From an uncultured delta proteobacterium (GTDB taxonomy: Bacteria > Myxococcota_A > Polyangia > Polyangiales > Polyangiaceae), in assembly GCA_903906315.1 (NCBI GenBank), contig CAIVJW010000308.1, positions 1-57,601 on the forward strand: a DNA stretch of 57,601 nt, read 5' to 3'. Every line of letters starts with the position of its first letter. Position 1 is the stretch's first letter. Positions 8,212 through 19,914 of the stretch are shown here, one piece after another. Both the position numbers and the translations under genes were made by a program. The notes below the pieces were generated by a model, which worked only from the letters and a program-made list of their open reading frames with translations, was not told the origin of the DNA and did no database searches.

Positions 8212-9963
8212 ATGGACCAGCGCGTGGCACAGCCTTCAACACGGCAACGGGGATCTGGATCGGACCCGATGATCGGCAAGGTCGTCGCGGGCCGTTACCG
8301 GCTCGAAGCGCGGCTCGGCGAGGGCGGGATGGGCGTCGTTTATCGCGCCCGGCACGTCCTCATCGACCGCGTCGTCGCCCTCAAGCTGATCCGCCCGGAT
8401 CTCCGCGGCGAGACGCACCTCCGCGCGTGGATGCTGCGCGAGGCGCGCGCGGCCAACCGCGTCGATCACGCGCACATCATCGACATCCACGACATCGGCG
8501 AGACGGAGGACGGCGAGCTCTACCTCGTCATGGAGTACCTCGTCGGCACGGCCCTCTCGGCCGAGCTCGCGCGCGGCCCGATGCCGATGCCCCGCGCGGT
8601 CGACATCCTCGAGCAGATGTGCGCCGCCCTCGCGCGCGCCCACGATCTCGGCGTCATCCACCGCGACCTCAAGAGCGACAACATCCTGCTCACCGCGCGC
8701 GGCGGCCGAAAGGACTTCGTCAAGATCCTCGATTTCGGGCTCGCGGCCATCGCGCGCGATCCGCGCCTCGCCCCGAAGGGCGCCGTGTTCGGCACCCCCG
8801 AGTACATGTCCCCGGAGCAGGCGCGCGGCGAGGAGGCGACGCCGCACGCGGACCTCTACGCGCTCGGCGTCCTCTTCTTCGAGATGCTGACGGGCCAGCT
8901 GCCGTTCCGGTCGAGCGACCGCGAGACGCTGCTCGAGATGCAGCGATCGTCGCAGCCGCCGCGCCCGCGGTCGATCCGGCCGGACGCGAACCCGCAGGCC
9001 GAGGCGATCACGCTGCGCCTGCTCGAGAAGGACATCCGCAAGCGCTACCGCGACGCCCACCATCTTCAGGAGGAGCTCAAGGCGCTGCAGCGCAGCTTGC
9101 CCGCCGCCGCCTGGGACCTGGACCAGAACGACGCGGCCCCGCTGCCGCCGCCGCCGCCCCCCCCGCAGACGGCCGGCGTCATCGAGTGGGCCAGCCGCGC
9201 GGCGCTCTTCTCGCGCATGGTTTCGCGCGCGTACCCGTCGGGCAACGCCCCGCCGGACATCACCTCGGGGCTGGCGCAGATGTGGGATCTCGCGGCGCGC
9301 GCCAACCGCCTCGAGGGCGAGGTCGCGAGCTACACGCGCAAGCTCGACTCGCTCGAGCGGCGCGGCCGCGCGCTGCGCGCCGAGATCGGCCGCAAGGTCG
9401 AGGAGCTGGCGCACGAGGAGTCGCGCGTGATGCGCGAGGCGGCGGCCGACGGCGAGGACGTCGAGAAGGTCCGCGTCGAGCTCGGCGCCGCCGAGAAGGT
9501 CGCCGGATCTGCGCGACAGCTCGCCGAGACGGCCATTCGCCAGGGCGCGGCCGACCCGTCGGTCTACGAGCGCGCCGGCGCCGCCGCGGCGACCGCGCAG
9601 GCCAAGCGCGAGCAGCTCGGCCGGTACGAGGCCAAGAAGAACACGCGCGAGGTCATCGCGCGCGATCTGCGCCGGCAGATCGACGACCTCCGCAGCCAGC
9701 TCGGTCGCTACGCCGAGGCGCTCGAGGAGGACCTCGCCCAGGGCCGCGAGAAGGTCGCCGGCCGCACGCGTGAGGGCCTCGCCTTCGAGAAGTCCTTCAG
9801 CGACCTCTCGAATACGCTCCTCGCGCACCTGCGTAACAAGCCCGAGTGCCGCGACCTCGTTACCGAGCTGCTGACGCAGAGCGGAGGCCAGCCGAGCGTG
9901 CCCCAGCCTTCGCTCACGGCCGACGTAGGCGAGCCGAAGCCGCTCGGGGCGCGGCCGGCCTGA
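8212..9963 (+). CDS. Ser/Thr protein kinase with C-terminal coiled coil
   Basis: This 583-residue Hanks-type kinase has a glycine loop LGEGGMGVVY near residue 36, VALK, the catalytic HRDLKSDN (Asp152) and DFGLA. The GTPEYMSPEQ segment follows the activation loop. The kinase domain ends near residue 290. A Pro-rich spacer precedes a long Ala/Glu/Arg-rich coiled coil at about 355-540. I see no transmembrane helix, so it is probably cytoplasmic. An ATG at 8269, just before the kinase domain, is an alternative start. It lies 141 bp after the histidine kinase on the same strand, which may reflect linked signalling. The substrate is unknown. Confidence 0.92.
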   Translation: MDQRVAQPSTRQRGSGSDPMIGKVVAGRYRLEARLGEGGMGVVYRARHVLIDRVVALKLIRPDLRGETHLRAWMLREARAANRVDHAHIIDIHDIGETEDGELYLVMEYLVGTALSAELARGPMPMPRAVDILEQMCAALARAHDLGVIHRDLKSDNILLTARGGRKDFVKILDFGLAAIARDPRLAPKGAVFGTPEYMSPEQARGEEATPHADLYALGVLFFEMLTGQLPFRSSDRETLLEMQRSSQPPRPRSIRPDANPQAEAITLRLLEKDIRKRYRDAHHLQEELKALQRSLPAAAWDLDQNDAAPLPPPPPPPQTAGVIEWASRAALFSRMVSRAYPSGNAPPDITSGLAQMWDLAARANRLEGEVASYTRKLDSLERRGRALRAEIGRKVEELAHEESRVMREAAADGEDVEKVRVELGAAEKVAGSARQLAETAIRQGAADPSVYERAGAAAATAQAKREQLGRYEAKKNTREVIARDLRRQIDDLRSQLGRYAEALEEDLAQGREKVAGRTREGLAFEKSFSDLSNTLLAHLRNKPECRDLVTELLTQSGGQPSVPQPSLTADVGEPKPLGARPA

Positions 9964-10131
9964 TCGCAGCGGGCGACGGCCGCGCGCCGCCGCCCGCGCG
10001 ATGGGATGCGGGGGGATCGGGCTGCGCGCGGCAGCCATGCCGAGGGCTCTGACGATGTCGACCTCTCCGTCCCGCACCTCCCCGCCACGCACGCCGCCGA
10101 TCGCGTCATCGACGCGACGGCCCGAGGCTCC

Positions 10132-13041
10132 ATGTCGATGCTGACCCTCGCCTTCGCTTCAGGCGAGGCCTCGCTCTCCGTGCGGCGCTTCGCGGTGCGC
10201 GAGCGGATCTCGTCGCTCTTCGACGTGCACGTGATGGCGCGATCGCCCAACGACGACCTCGACCTCGAGTCGATCGTCGGCGCCGCGGCTGCGCTGACGA
10301 TCGGCGGCGGACCGCTCGACTTGTTCGGCGCGCACCGCCGCTTCGCCGGCGTATGCAGCGATCTCGAGCTAGTCGGGGTCGAGTCGGACGGGCTCTCGAC
10401 CTACCGGATCGCGATCGCGCCCACCCTGTGGTTGCTGACCCAGCGCACGAACCACCGGCTCTTCCAGCGCAAGCGCGTGCCCGAGATCCTCGACGCGCTG
10501 CTTGCCGACTGGGGCATCACGCCGGAGTGGCGGCTGCGCCCCGCCGACCACCCGAAGCTCGAGCTGCGGGTGCAGTACGGCGAGAGCGACTTCGCGTTCT
10601 TCAGCCGGCTGCTCGAGGAGGCGGGGATCTCGTACTACTTCGTCGACGACGATCGCGCCGCCTCGCGGCTCGTCCTCACCGACGCGCCGCACGCGGCCGA
10701 GGCCCGCGCGGGCCTGCCGATCCCCTACGTCGACGCGGCGAGCCAGGCCGGCGATCGCGCGCACGTCCGCGAGCTGTCGCTCACCCGCGTCGTGCGCCCC
10801 GGCAAGCTCGGCCTGCGCGACCACGACTTCCGCAAGGCTCCGAGCTACGAGCTGGTCGGCGCGCCGCCCGCGGTCGGCCTCCAGGGCATCGAGGACCGCC
10901 TCGAGGTCTATCGCTACCGCCCCGGCGCGTCGCTCGTCGAGCTCGAGACCCCGCCCGGCGCGCGCGCCGACGCCGACGTCCCGCCCTCGCGCACCGATCC
11001 CGTCGCGGCGCGCGACCCGGCGCCCCCGCCTCCGCCTCCGCAAGAGCCGCCGCCCGGCGGCGCACACGAGAGCAAGCTCGGGCGCCTGTTCGATCGCGCC
11101 GTCGACGGCCTCGTCGAGAAGGCCAAGGAGAAGGCCAAGAGCGCGCTCGTGAGCAAGGCTTCCGACTTCGTCGGAGCCAAGGTCGGCCGCGCGATCGAGC
11201 GCAACGTCGGTGGCCTCGCCGGGCAGCTGCTCGCGGGGATCGCGAGCGACGCGGCCTCGTCGATCGCCGCCAAGGTCGCCGGTCGCGTCGCCACGGCCGC
11301 GCTCGCGCCGCGCGAGACGCAGGCGAGCGACGATCGCGGCGCCGTCCGTCACGACGAGAAGGCGGTGCACCGGCGCTCGCAGGTCGAGCTCGAGGCGCTG
11401 CGATCGTCGGCCTACACGCTCGAGCTCCGCACGAACCTGCTCGACCTCGCGCCGGGCACGGTGTTCTCGATCGCGCACCACCCGCGTCGCGACCTCGCGC
11501 CGACCGAGCGCCTGCTCGTCACGCAGCTGCGGATCGACGGCGCCCCCGGCGAGGACTTCGAGCTGCGGCTCGTCGCGGCGTTCGCGCGCGCGCCCTACCG
11601 CCCCGCTCACGCCACGCCGAAGCCGACCGTGCAGGGCGTGCAGAGCGCGGCGGTCGTCGGCCCCGCCGGCGAGGAGATCCACACCGACGAGCTCGGCCGC
11701 GTGCGCGTGCAGTTCCACTGGGACCGCGAGGGGCGGCGCGACGATCACAGCTCCTGCTGGATGCGCGTCAGCCAGGGCTGGGCCGGCGCGGGCTACGGCA
11801 TGATCGCGATCCCGCGCGTCGGCACCGAGGTCCTCGTCGCCTTCCTCGAGGGCGACCCCGACTTGCCGATCGTGATCGGCTCGCTCTTCGGGGGAACGGC
11901 GCGGCCGCCGCACGCGCTGCCCGAGCACCGCACACGCAGCGCGTGGCGTGGGTCGTCGTCGCCCGGCGGCCAGGGCGCGAACGAGATCATGCTGGAGGAC
12001 GCGGCCGGGCGCGAGCTCGTCTACCTCCACGCCGAGCGCGACTTGCAGGCCGTCGTGCGGCACGACCGAGGCGCCGTCGTCGGCCGCGACGACTCCACGA
12101 TCGTCGGCGACCGCTGGGCGGTCCACGTCGCGCAGCCGGCGTCGCCGCCGCCCTCGGTCGCGGCGACGGGCGCGACGATCGTCGATCGCAAGATCACCTT
12201 CACGACGGGCGAAGCGAGCATCACGCTCGACGGCCCCGACATCCTCATCGAGGCGAAGGGCCGGATCGTCGTCCGGTCCGAGGGCGACGACGTCGTCCTG
12301 CGCGGCGGCCCGCGCCTGCTCCTGAACTGCAGCGCGGCCTCGGATCGCGCGGCTTCGTCACCGGTCGCCGCCGGCCCGACGGATGCACCGCCCGCGCCCG
12401 CGGGCGAGGGCGCCCCCGCCGGATCGACCCCGGTCACGCCGCCGCCCATCACGACGGGGCTCGGGGCGGGAGTCGACGCGGGCGTCGCCCAGTCGCCCAC
12501 GCTCCGCACGAAGGTCGAGCAGATGCAGCGCGCCGGCTGGCGCATGGAGTACGGCGCGCCGGGGTCGGGCAGCTCGGCCGATCGCAGCACGAAGCTCGTG
12601 CTCATCGACGGAAACGAGCGAGGCCGCGACGCGGCCGTGCTGCAGACGCTCGCGCACGAGTCGGGGCACGCGACGTACACGATGGACCCGTACGTCTCGC
12701 CGGACGGCCTCACCCGTCGGCAGTTCGTCGATCGCAACGCGATGCGCAGCCTGAAGGACGAGGGCGAGGCCACGCTGACCAACGTCCAGGTGCGCGACGA
12801 GCTCCGCGCCGCCGGCCGCCCCGACATCGGCGTCGGCGGTGTGCAGGCGAGCGACTACGAGCGCATCGCGGCCACGTATCCGGCCGCCGCCGACCGCGAC
12901 CGCGCGCGCGAGGAGATCGGCCGCCTCTTCGCGAACGGTGAGCACCCGAGCACGGACCCGTCGAAGACCTACGGCGCCTATTACGGCGAGAGCTACGAGT
13001 CTTTCTATGACCAGCAACAGCACGCAACCACGTCGCCCTGA
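10132..13041 (+). CDS. vgrG: Type VI secretion VgrG spike fused to a zincin-like effector domain
   Basis: This 969-residue evolved VgrG starts at the ATG at 10132, preceded by GAGG. Residues 1-300 are the gp27-like base. Residues about 315-400 are an unusual Ala/Lys-rich helical insertion after a poly-Pro stretch. Residues about 500-590 are the gp5-like OB fold (EEIHTDELGRVRVQFHW), followed by the beta-helix region (ITFTTGEASITLDG). After a Pro/Ala linker, residues 785-969 form an extra domain with HESGH at 842-846 and a downstream EGE at 877-879, fitting a gluzincin-like zinc site. I infer a metallopeptidase toxin carried on the spike. Other T6SS structural genes are not in this window. Confidence 0.9.
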   Translation: MSMLTLAFASGEASLSVRRFAVRERISSLFDVHVMARSPNDDLDLESIVGAAAALTIGGGPLDLFGAHRRFAGVCSDLELVGVESDGLSTYRIAIAPTLWLLTQRTNHRLFQRKRVPEILDALLADWGITPEWRLRPADHPKLELRVQYGESDFAFFSRLLEEAGISYYFVDDDRAASRLVLTDAPHAAEARAGLPIPYVDAASQAGDRAHVRELSLTRVVRPGKLGLRDHDFRKAPSYELVGAPPAVGLQGIEDRLEVYRYRPGASLVELETPPGARADADVPPSRTDPVAARDPAPPPPPPQEPPPGGAHESKLGRLFDRAVDGLVEKAKEKAKSALVSKASDFVGAKVGRAIERNVGGLAGQLLAGIASDAASSIAAKVAGRVATAALAPRETQASDDRGAVRHDEKAVHRRSQVELEALRSSAYTLELRTNLLDLAPGTVFSIAHHPRRDLAPTERLLVTQLRIDGAPGEDFELRLVAAFARAPYRPAHATPKPTVQGVQSAAVVGPAGEEIHTDELGRVRVQFHWDREGRRDDHSSCWMRVSQGWAGAGYGMIAIPRVGTEVLVAFLEGDPDLPIVIGSLFGGTARPPHALPEHRTRSAWRGSSSPGGQGANEIMLEDAAGRELVYLHAERDLQAVVRHDRGAVVGRDDSTIVGDRWAVHVAQPASPPPSVAATGATIVDRKITFTTGEASITLDGPDILIEAKGRIVVRSEGDDVVLRGGPRLLLNCSAASDRAASSPVAAGPTDAPPAPAGEGAPAGSTPVTPPPITTGLGAGVDAGVAQSPTLRTKVEQMQRAGWRMEYGAPGSGSSADRSTKLVLIDGNERGRDAAVLQTLAHESGHATYTMDPYVSPDGLTRRQFVDRNAMRSLKDEGEATLTNVQVRDELRAAGRPDIGVGGVQASDYERIAATYPAAADRDRAREEIGRLFANGEHPSTDPSKTYGAYYGESYESFYDQQQHATTSP

Positions 13042-13095
13042 CGGCGCGTCGGCGCCGTGGCGGCGCGCGGCTCGGGCGGCGGAGGTCCCGTCCTC

Positions 13096-13545
13096 GTGAG
13101 CCACCCCGCGAACCCGGCCGTCCTCGACGCCGTCGAGGCCCTCTCGATCGCCCGCCCGTTCACGCCCGACGCCGTCGCGCGATCGCTCGGCGTGGCGCTC
13201 ACCCCGCGGCCCGAGCTCTCCAACGCGCACTTCGCGGTGCACGTCGGGCGCGGCGACGGCGCGAGCCCCTTCGCCGAGGTCGAGCTGCGGCAGCCGATCG
13301 CGCCCGGTGCGGACGGCCTCGTCCTCGTGAAGCTCGCGGGCAGCCTCGCCATCCACAAGCCCGAGGTGATGGACCGCTTCGGCGTCCGCCCCGAGCTCGA
13401 GGTGCCGACGCCGCGGCAGCCGCCGAGCGCGCCGATCTACTTCGTCTATCGCTTCGGGTGGGGCGACGCGCGGTTCGGCTTCGACCGCGAGGGTGGCGAG
13501 GCGCTGCGGGTCGTCGTGCTCGACGCGACCGAGGCCCGACCGTGA
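13096..13545 (+). CDS. Unknown small protein, candidate immunity protein for the VgrG-linked effector
   Basis: This is a 149-residue soluble-looking protein without signal peptide or membrane segment, and I recognise no family. The GTG at 13096 was chosen because GGAGGT lies nine bases upstream; an in-frame GTG at 13057 is possible. It directly follows the effector-bearing vgrG and overlaps the PAAR gene by four bases (GTGA), so it belongs to the same operon. Position right after a toxin domain is typical of immunity genes, but adaptor or chaperone roles are equally possible. The C-terminal half has aromatic-rich strands (IYFVYRFGWGDARFGF). Confidence 0.7.
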   Translation: MSHPANPAVLDAVEALSIARPFTPDAVARSLGVALTPRPELSNAHFAVHVGRGDGASPFAEVELRQPIAPGADGLVLVKLAGSLAIHKPEVMDRFGVRPELEVPTPRQPPSAPIYFVYRFGWGDARFGFDREGGEALRVVVLDATEARP

Positions 13546-13865
13546 AGGCGGCGGGCCGCGTCGGCGATCGATCCCGCACGCCGGACGATTCGCACGGCGA
13601 CCTCTGCTGCGCGCACGAGGCCGAGGGGCCCGCGACGACCGGATCGGCGGACGTGATCATCGGCGATCGCGCGGCGCTTCGCGTCGGCGACGTCGGCGTC
13701 CACGACGGCTGCTGCGAGGACAACACCTGGACGGCCGTCGGCGGCAGCGCGAGCGTGCGCATCAACGATCGATCCGCGCACGCCGCCGGCGACGCGACCC
13801 GCCACTGCGGCGGTGACGGCGCCCTCCTCGAGGGCAGCGCCGACGTCTTCGTCGGTGACGGGTGA
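13542..13865 (+). CDS. PAAR-motif spike-tip protein
   Basis: This 107-residue protein starts at a GTG overlapping the previous stop. It shows the repeating PAAR pattern: AAGRVGD, then GSADVIIGDRAALRVGD, then GSASVRINDRSAHAAGD, then GSADVFVGDG, with intervening Cys and His residues (LCCAH, CC, RHC) suited to bind the stabilising metal. PAAR proteins cap the VgrG trimer as a sharp cone and often recruit effectors. No extra toxin domain is attached here. The gene overlaps its neighbours on both sides by four bases, so production is likely coupled to the VgrG module. Confidence 0.88.
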   Translation: MKAAGRVGDRSRTPDDSHGDLCCAHEAEGPATTGSADVIIGDRAALRVGDVGVHDGCCEDNTWTAVGGSASVRINDRSAHAAGDATRHCGGDGALLEGSADVFVGDG

Positions 13866-14707
13866 CGCGCGTGACGAGGCTCCTCCGCCGCCTCGGGGCG
13901 GGAGCCTTTCGCGTGGATCCGTACTGGGACTTCGATCACGCCGACGGGTGGGACGCGACCGCGCGGCGCTTCGATCGCGTGCGGGTCGCCGTCCCCGGCT
14001 CCGAGCCGATCGAGCTGCGCGTCCGGCTCGCGCGCGTGGACGGCGCCGACCTCGTCGATCTCCCGCCGGCCGAGCACGTATTCCGCTTCACGGGGGGCGC
14101 GCCGAGCGCTGGCGACGCCTACGTGCCCGTGCCGCCGAGGATCGTGGCCTCGCCTCCACTGCTCGTCCTCGCGCTCGATCTCACGGGGCTCTCGCCCGGC
14201 GAGCACGTCCTCACGACGACGTCGACCGGCCGCGACCCCGACGTCGTGCGCGTGGTGGTCGATCGCCGCGCGTTCTTCTCGCTGCCCGTCGGTGACGCGG
14301 GCGATCCGCTCGCCGTGCGGTCGGCCACCGGCCTCGGCCGCGCCGAGGATCGGGGCGAGCTGCGGCCGGCGACGGCGCACCGCTGGCGGGTCACGCGCAA
14401 CGCGTGGGTGCAGGCCGGCAAGCTGCGCGGCGCGTACCGGCCCAAGTCGACGACCGACGTGCTCGCCGTGACGATCTTCGACGCAGCGTACGTGCCCGTC
14501 GCGACGCGCTGGCGCGAGCTCGATCGGGGTGAAGGCGTCGATCCGCAGGAGCTCGTCGGCCCCGCCGGCCTCGCCTCGCTGCGCGCGCCCGGCGAGCACG
14601 GGGACGAGGCGCGCGGCTTCGGCCTCGCGTTCCCGTGCCTCGTCGGGCTCCCGTCGCAGCCCGGTCCCGACGGCGCCCACCCCGTCGCCTCACCGCGATC
14701 GCGGTAG
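13862..14707 (+). CDS. Unknown T6SS-island protein
   Basis: This is a 281-residue protein of no family I recognise. The GTG start overlaps the PAAR stop by four bases. It seems beta-rich and soluble, with alternating charged and hydrophobic stretches (VFRFTGG, LLVLALDLTGLSPGEH, DVLAVTIFDAAYVPVATRW) and no signal peptide or transmembrane helix. As the last gene of the vgrG operon it may be an adaptor, a second cargo protein or an immunity factor. It ends 21 bases from the convergent DUF2169 gene. Confidence 0.75.
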   Translation: MTRVTRLLRRLGAGAFRVDPYWDFDHADGWDATARRFDRVRVAVPGSEPIELRVRLARVDGADLVDLPPAEHVFRFTGGAPSAGDAYVPVPPRIVASPPLLVLALDLTGLSPGEHVLTTTSTGRDPDVVRVVVDRRAFFSLPVGDAGDPLAVRSATGLGRAEDRGELRPATAHRWRVTRNAWVQAGKLRGAYRPKSTTDVLAVTIFDAAYVPVATRWRELDRGEGVDPQELVGPAGLASLRAPGEHGDEARGFGLAFPCLVGLPSQPGPDGAHPVASPRSR

Positions 14708-14728
14708 CGCGCCGCCCGCGCGGCTCGC

Positions 14729-16981
14729 TCAGCGCGGGTCGACGACGATCGCCAGCGCCTCGACGCGCAGCGCGACCGGGCTCGCCTCGTCCGGGTCCTG
14801 TCGCCCGTCGACTCGCGCGAGCAACCGCACCGCGAAGCTCGCGCTCATCGGCAGCTCGCTCGCGAGCGAGGCCGGCAGGTACACCGGCATCGCCTCGCGC
14901 GCGCCGCGCGGCACGAGGAGCGCGCGGATGCGCTCTTCGCCGAAGACCGACCGCTTCTGGTAGCCGCGCCGGTGCAGCACGATCCGCTCCACGTGCGTCG
15001 CGACGTGGTCGGCCGCGACGGGCCGCTTCGCTTGCGCGAACGCCTCCGCGACCTGCCGTCCGAGCTCGGCTGCGAGCGCGCCCGCCCCCTCGAGCGCGCC
15101 GCTCTGCACGATCTCCGTGACCGCGCTGATCGTTTCCTTCAGCTTGCGGTCGGTCACGGTGAACGGCGACACCGCCGCGATCGTCGCCTTCAGCGTCTCG
15201 AGCTCGTCGAACGGGAAGCCGAGCTCCCCGGCGAGCAGGACCAGGGGCGGCTCGAAGATCCCGTCGACGCCCACCGCGTCCGCGCGCGCCGCGCGCACGC
15301 CCGCCTCGCCGACGGGCTCGCCGCGCCCGAGGGCCGCCGCCGCGCGCCGTCGCGTACGCTCGGCTTCGCCCTCCGGCGCGACGCGCATCGCCTCCTCGAC
15401 CCCCTCCGCCGGCGCGAGGTCGCTCTCGAGCATCACCCGCGCGAGCGCCCGCGCAGCGCCGAGGTGCGGCCCGATGCCCGGGTCGACCCACACGACCTTC
15501 AGCGCCTCCGACGGGCGCGCTGGGCCGAGCGATCGGCCCGCCGTCCGGGAGACCTCTGCGTTCGGCGTCGGCCTCGCCGCGGCTGCGTTCGAGGCCTCGA
15601 GCACGCCCACCTGCGCCGCGGTCGAAGGCAGCGGCGCGCGCACCGATCGCGGCGCTGGGTCGACCGAGGAGGGCGGCGGCGGCGAGTAGCCGGGGGGCGC
15701 CGACAGTCCCTCGGTCGGCGTGAGCCGTCGGCTCGGTGGCGGTGAGGGAGGGGGAGGCGGCGCGTACGATGCCCGCGGAGCCTCGTCCGGGACGCCGCGC
15801 GCGCTCGCCGGGGGCGCCGGCGAGAACGGCAGCGCGCCGTCGGACTGCGCCATCGAGCCGGCGTGGAACGCGAGCCCCCGCGGGCTGCCCTCGACCGCCT
15901 CCGGCGAGAAGGGCAGCGCCCCGTCCGGCAGCGCCGTCGCCGCGATCGGGAACGTCATCGCGCGCGTGCTGCCGTCGACTGTCTCCGGGTTCTCCACGAC
16001 GCCGCGGAACCGCTCGACGACCCGCCGCGACGCCGTCTCGACGTGGATCCGCCCCGTCTCGGCCCGGCTCGCGAGCTCGACGCGCCCTCGCCACAGGACC
16101 GCGCACGTCCCGCGGTCCGCGTCGATGATCAGCGTGTCCGCCGCGAGCTCGACCTCCTCGGTCCCGCCGGCGCGCACGACGCGCGCGCGCGGTCGCAGCC
16201 CGGGCAGCGCGGTCCGCAGCCGCGGGTGGTCGGGGTGCACGTGCTCGAGCTGGATGCGCTGGTCGTCGTGCAGCGCCTCGAGCAGCTGGTCGGCCGGCGC
16301 CGCGTTCCAGAACGCCGGATCGAAGTCCGCCGGCAGCGGTCGCAGCGCCCAGTCCTCGCCGAGCGGCCCGCCGCGCCCTAGCTTCGCCTGCCGATCCGGC
16401 CACGAGGGTGCCACCGGGCCGAAGCCGATCGGCGGGATCACGTCGCCCGGCCCGCGCACGACGAACCCTGCCGGCAGCAGGTTCGGCAGCGGCGTCGCCC
16501 CGCTCGCGTCGGCGCCGAAGGGGCGGACGCCGACCGGGTTCGTCGTGCCCGGCCCGCCGGCGGCGCGCTCGTATCGCAGCGGCATGCGCGTGAAGCCCGC
16601 GCCCTCGCGCAGCGCCCCGTCGGGCCCGAACGATCGGTCGCCGTAGACCTCGATCGACTTGTCGATCGTCCCGACGCGCAGCCGGACGAGCGTCGACCGC
16701 ACCGGGACGTGCCCCGACGCGCACGCATTACCCGACAAAAGCACGTCGACGCGGGGCTTCCACGGCACAAGGTCGCTGGGCGCGTGCAGGCTCCGCGACG
16801 CATCGTCGTCCCAGTAGTCGTCGTCCTCGTTCGGCGGCTCCTGCTCGGCGGCGAGCGTCGCCTTGTGCGGCGTCAGCACGAACGTCGCCTTGCACACGAT
16901 CGTCAGCGCGAAAGCACCCGGGCGCGGCCGCCAGAGGAGCGAGCCGACCTGGAACGGGCCGTCGGAGTGGGTTTCGAACAT
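14729..16981 (-). CDS. DUF2169 domain protein of the T6SS island
   Basis: This 750-residue protein starts at the ATG at 16981 (MFETHSDGPF). The first 310 residues show DUF2169 features: SDLVPWKPRVDVLL, GDRSFGPDG, MPLRYERAAGG, a PIGFGPVAPSW segment, then PADFDPAFWNAAPADQ. A Pro/Ser-rich middle follows (about 470-520), then a helical C-terminal part of about 230 residues that I do not recognise. DUF2169 proteins occur next to vgrG and PAAR genes and act as adaptors that load specific effectors. It converges on the vgrG operon. The C-terminal extension makes it longer than typical members. Confidence 0.82.
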   Translation of the reverse strand: MFETHSDGPFQVGSLLWRPRPGAFALTIVCKATFVLTPHKATLAAEQEPPNEDDDYWDDDASRSLHAPSDLVPWKPRVDVLLSGNACASGHVPVRSTLVRLRVGTIDKSIEVYGDRSFGPDGALREGAGFTRMPLRYERAAGGPGTTNPVGVRPFGADASGATPLPNLLPAGFVVRGPGDVIPPIGFGPVAPSWPDRQAKLGRGGPLGEDWALRPLPADFDPAFWNAAPADQLLEALHDDQRIQLEHVHPDHPRLRTALPGLRPRARVVRAGGTEEVELAADTLIIDADRGTCAVLWRGRVELASRAETGRIHVETASRRVVERFRGVVENPETVDGSTRAMTFPIAATALPDGALPFSPEAVEGSPRGLAFHAGSMAQSDGALPFSPAPPASARGVPDEAPRASYAPPPPPSPPPSRRLTPTEGLSAPPGYSPPPPSSVDPAPRSVRAPLPSTAAQVGVLEASNAAAARPTPNAEVSRTAGRSLGPARPSEALKVVWVDPGIGPHLGAARALARVMLESDLAPAEGVEEAMRVAPEGEAERTRRRAAAALGRGEPVGEAGVRAARADAVGVDGIFEPPLVLLAGELGFPFDELETLKATIAAVSPFTVTDRKLKETISAVTEIVQSGALEGAGALAAELGRQVAEAFAQAKRPVAADHVATHVERIVLHRRGYQKRSVFGEERIRALLVPRGAREAMPVYLPASLASELPMSASFAVRLLARVDGRQDPDEASPVALRVEALAIVVDPR

Positions 16982-17355
16982 GGGGAGCTGGTCGGCCCGC
17001 GCCCCCCGGGACCGCGAGTGGGGCGACGGTAGCACGCCGTTGCCGCGCCTCGCGTGACGAAGGATCTCGACGAGCCGGCTGTCGCATGGTACTCCGCGCC
17101 CGCTCACCCGGGCCGAATCCGGCGTGGGACCATCGAGAATCGTCTCGGTGGGACGAGGCTGTGCTGAAGCGTCCGCGTTAGCGCGAGAGCGTAGGTTTCC
17201 TCCGGGCACCCCCCAAGGTGCTCGGAATGGCGGGGTGCTCCCCACCCTGCGAGCGCTCCCCCTAACCGCTGGCGGCCAACCCCTCGGACACCTGGAAGTC
17301 GCGGGCCACGCCTTCGTGTGTCCGGCGACCTCGAGTTTGAAGGAGGCACACCGTC
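16982..17355. other. 374-bp divergent intergenic region between the DUF2169 gene and hppA
   Basis: No convincing gene is visible. It must hold the promoters of both divergent genes, but I could not assign -10/-35 elements with confidence. One small imperfect hairpin (GCACC/GGTGC core with a 6-nt loop, extended by a G-U and a G-C pair) lies at 17205-17224. Immediately before the hppA ATG is GAAGGAGG, a near-perfect Shine-Dalgarno. Confidence 0.5.
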
Positions 17356-19875
<2,520 letters not shown>

Positions 19876-19914
19876 CGCGCGACGGATAGCCACCCCGCGG
19901 GGCGGCGTCCGAGG

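Noticed and set aside
10132-16981. A complete type VI secretion apparatus.
   Set aside because: Only spike, PAAR, adaptor-like and cargo genes are visible; no TssB/C, ClpV or membrane-complex genes in the window, so it is a cargo island.
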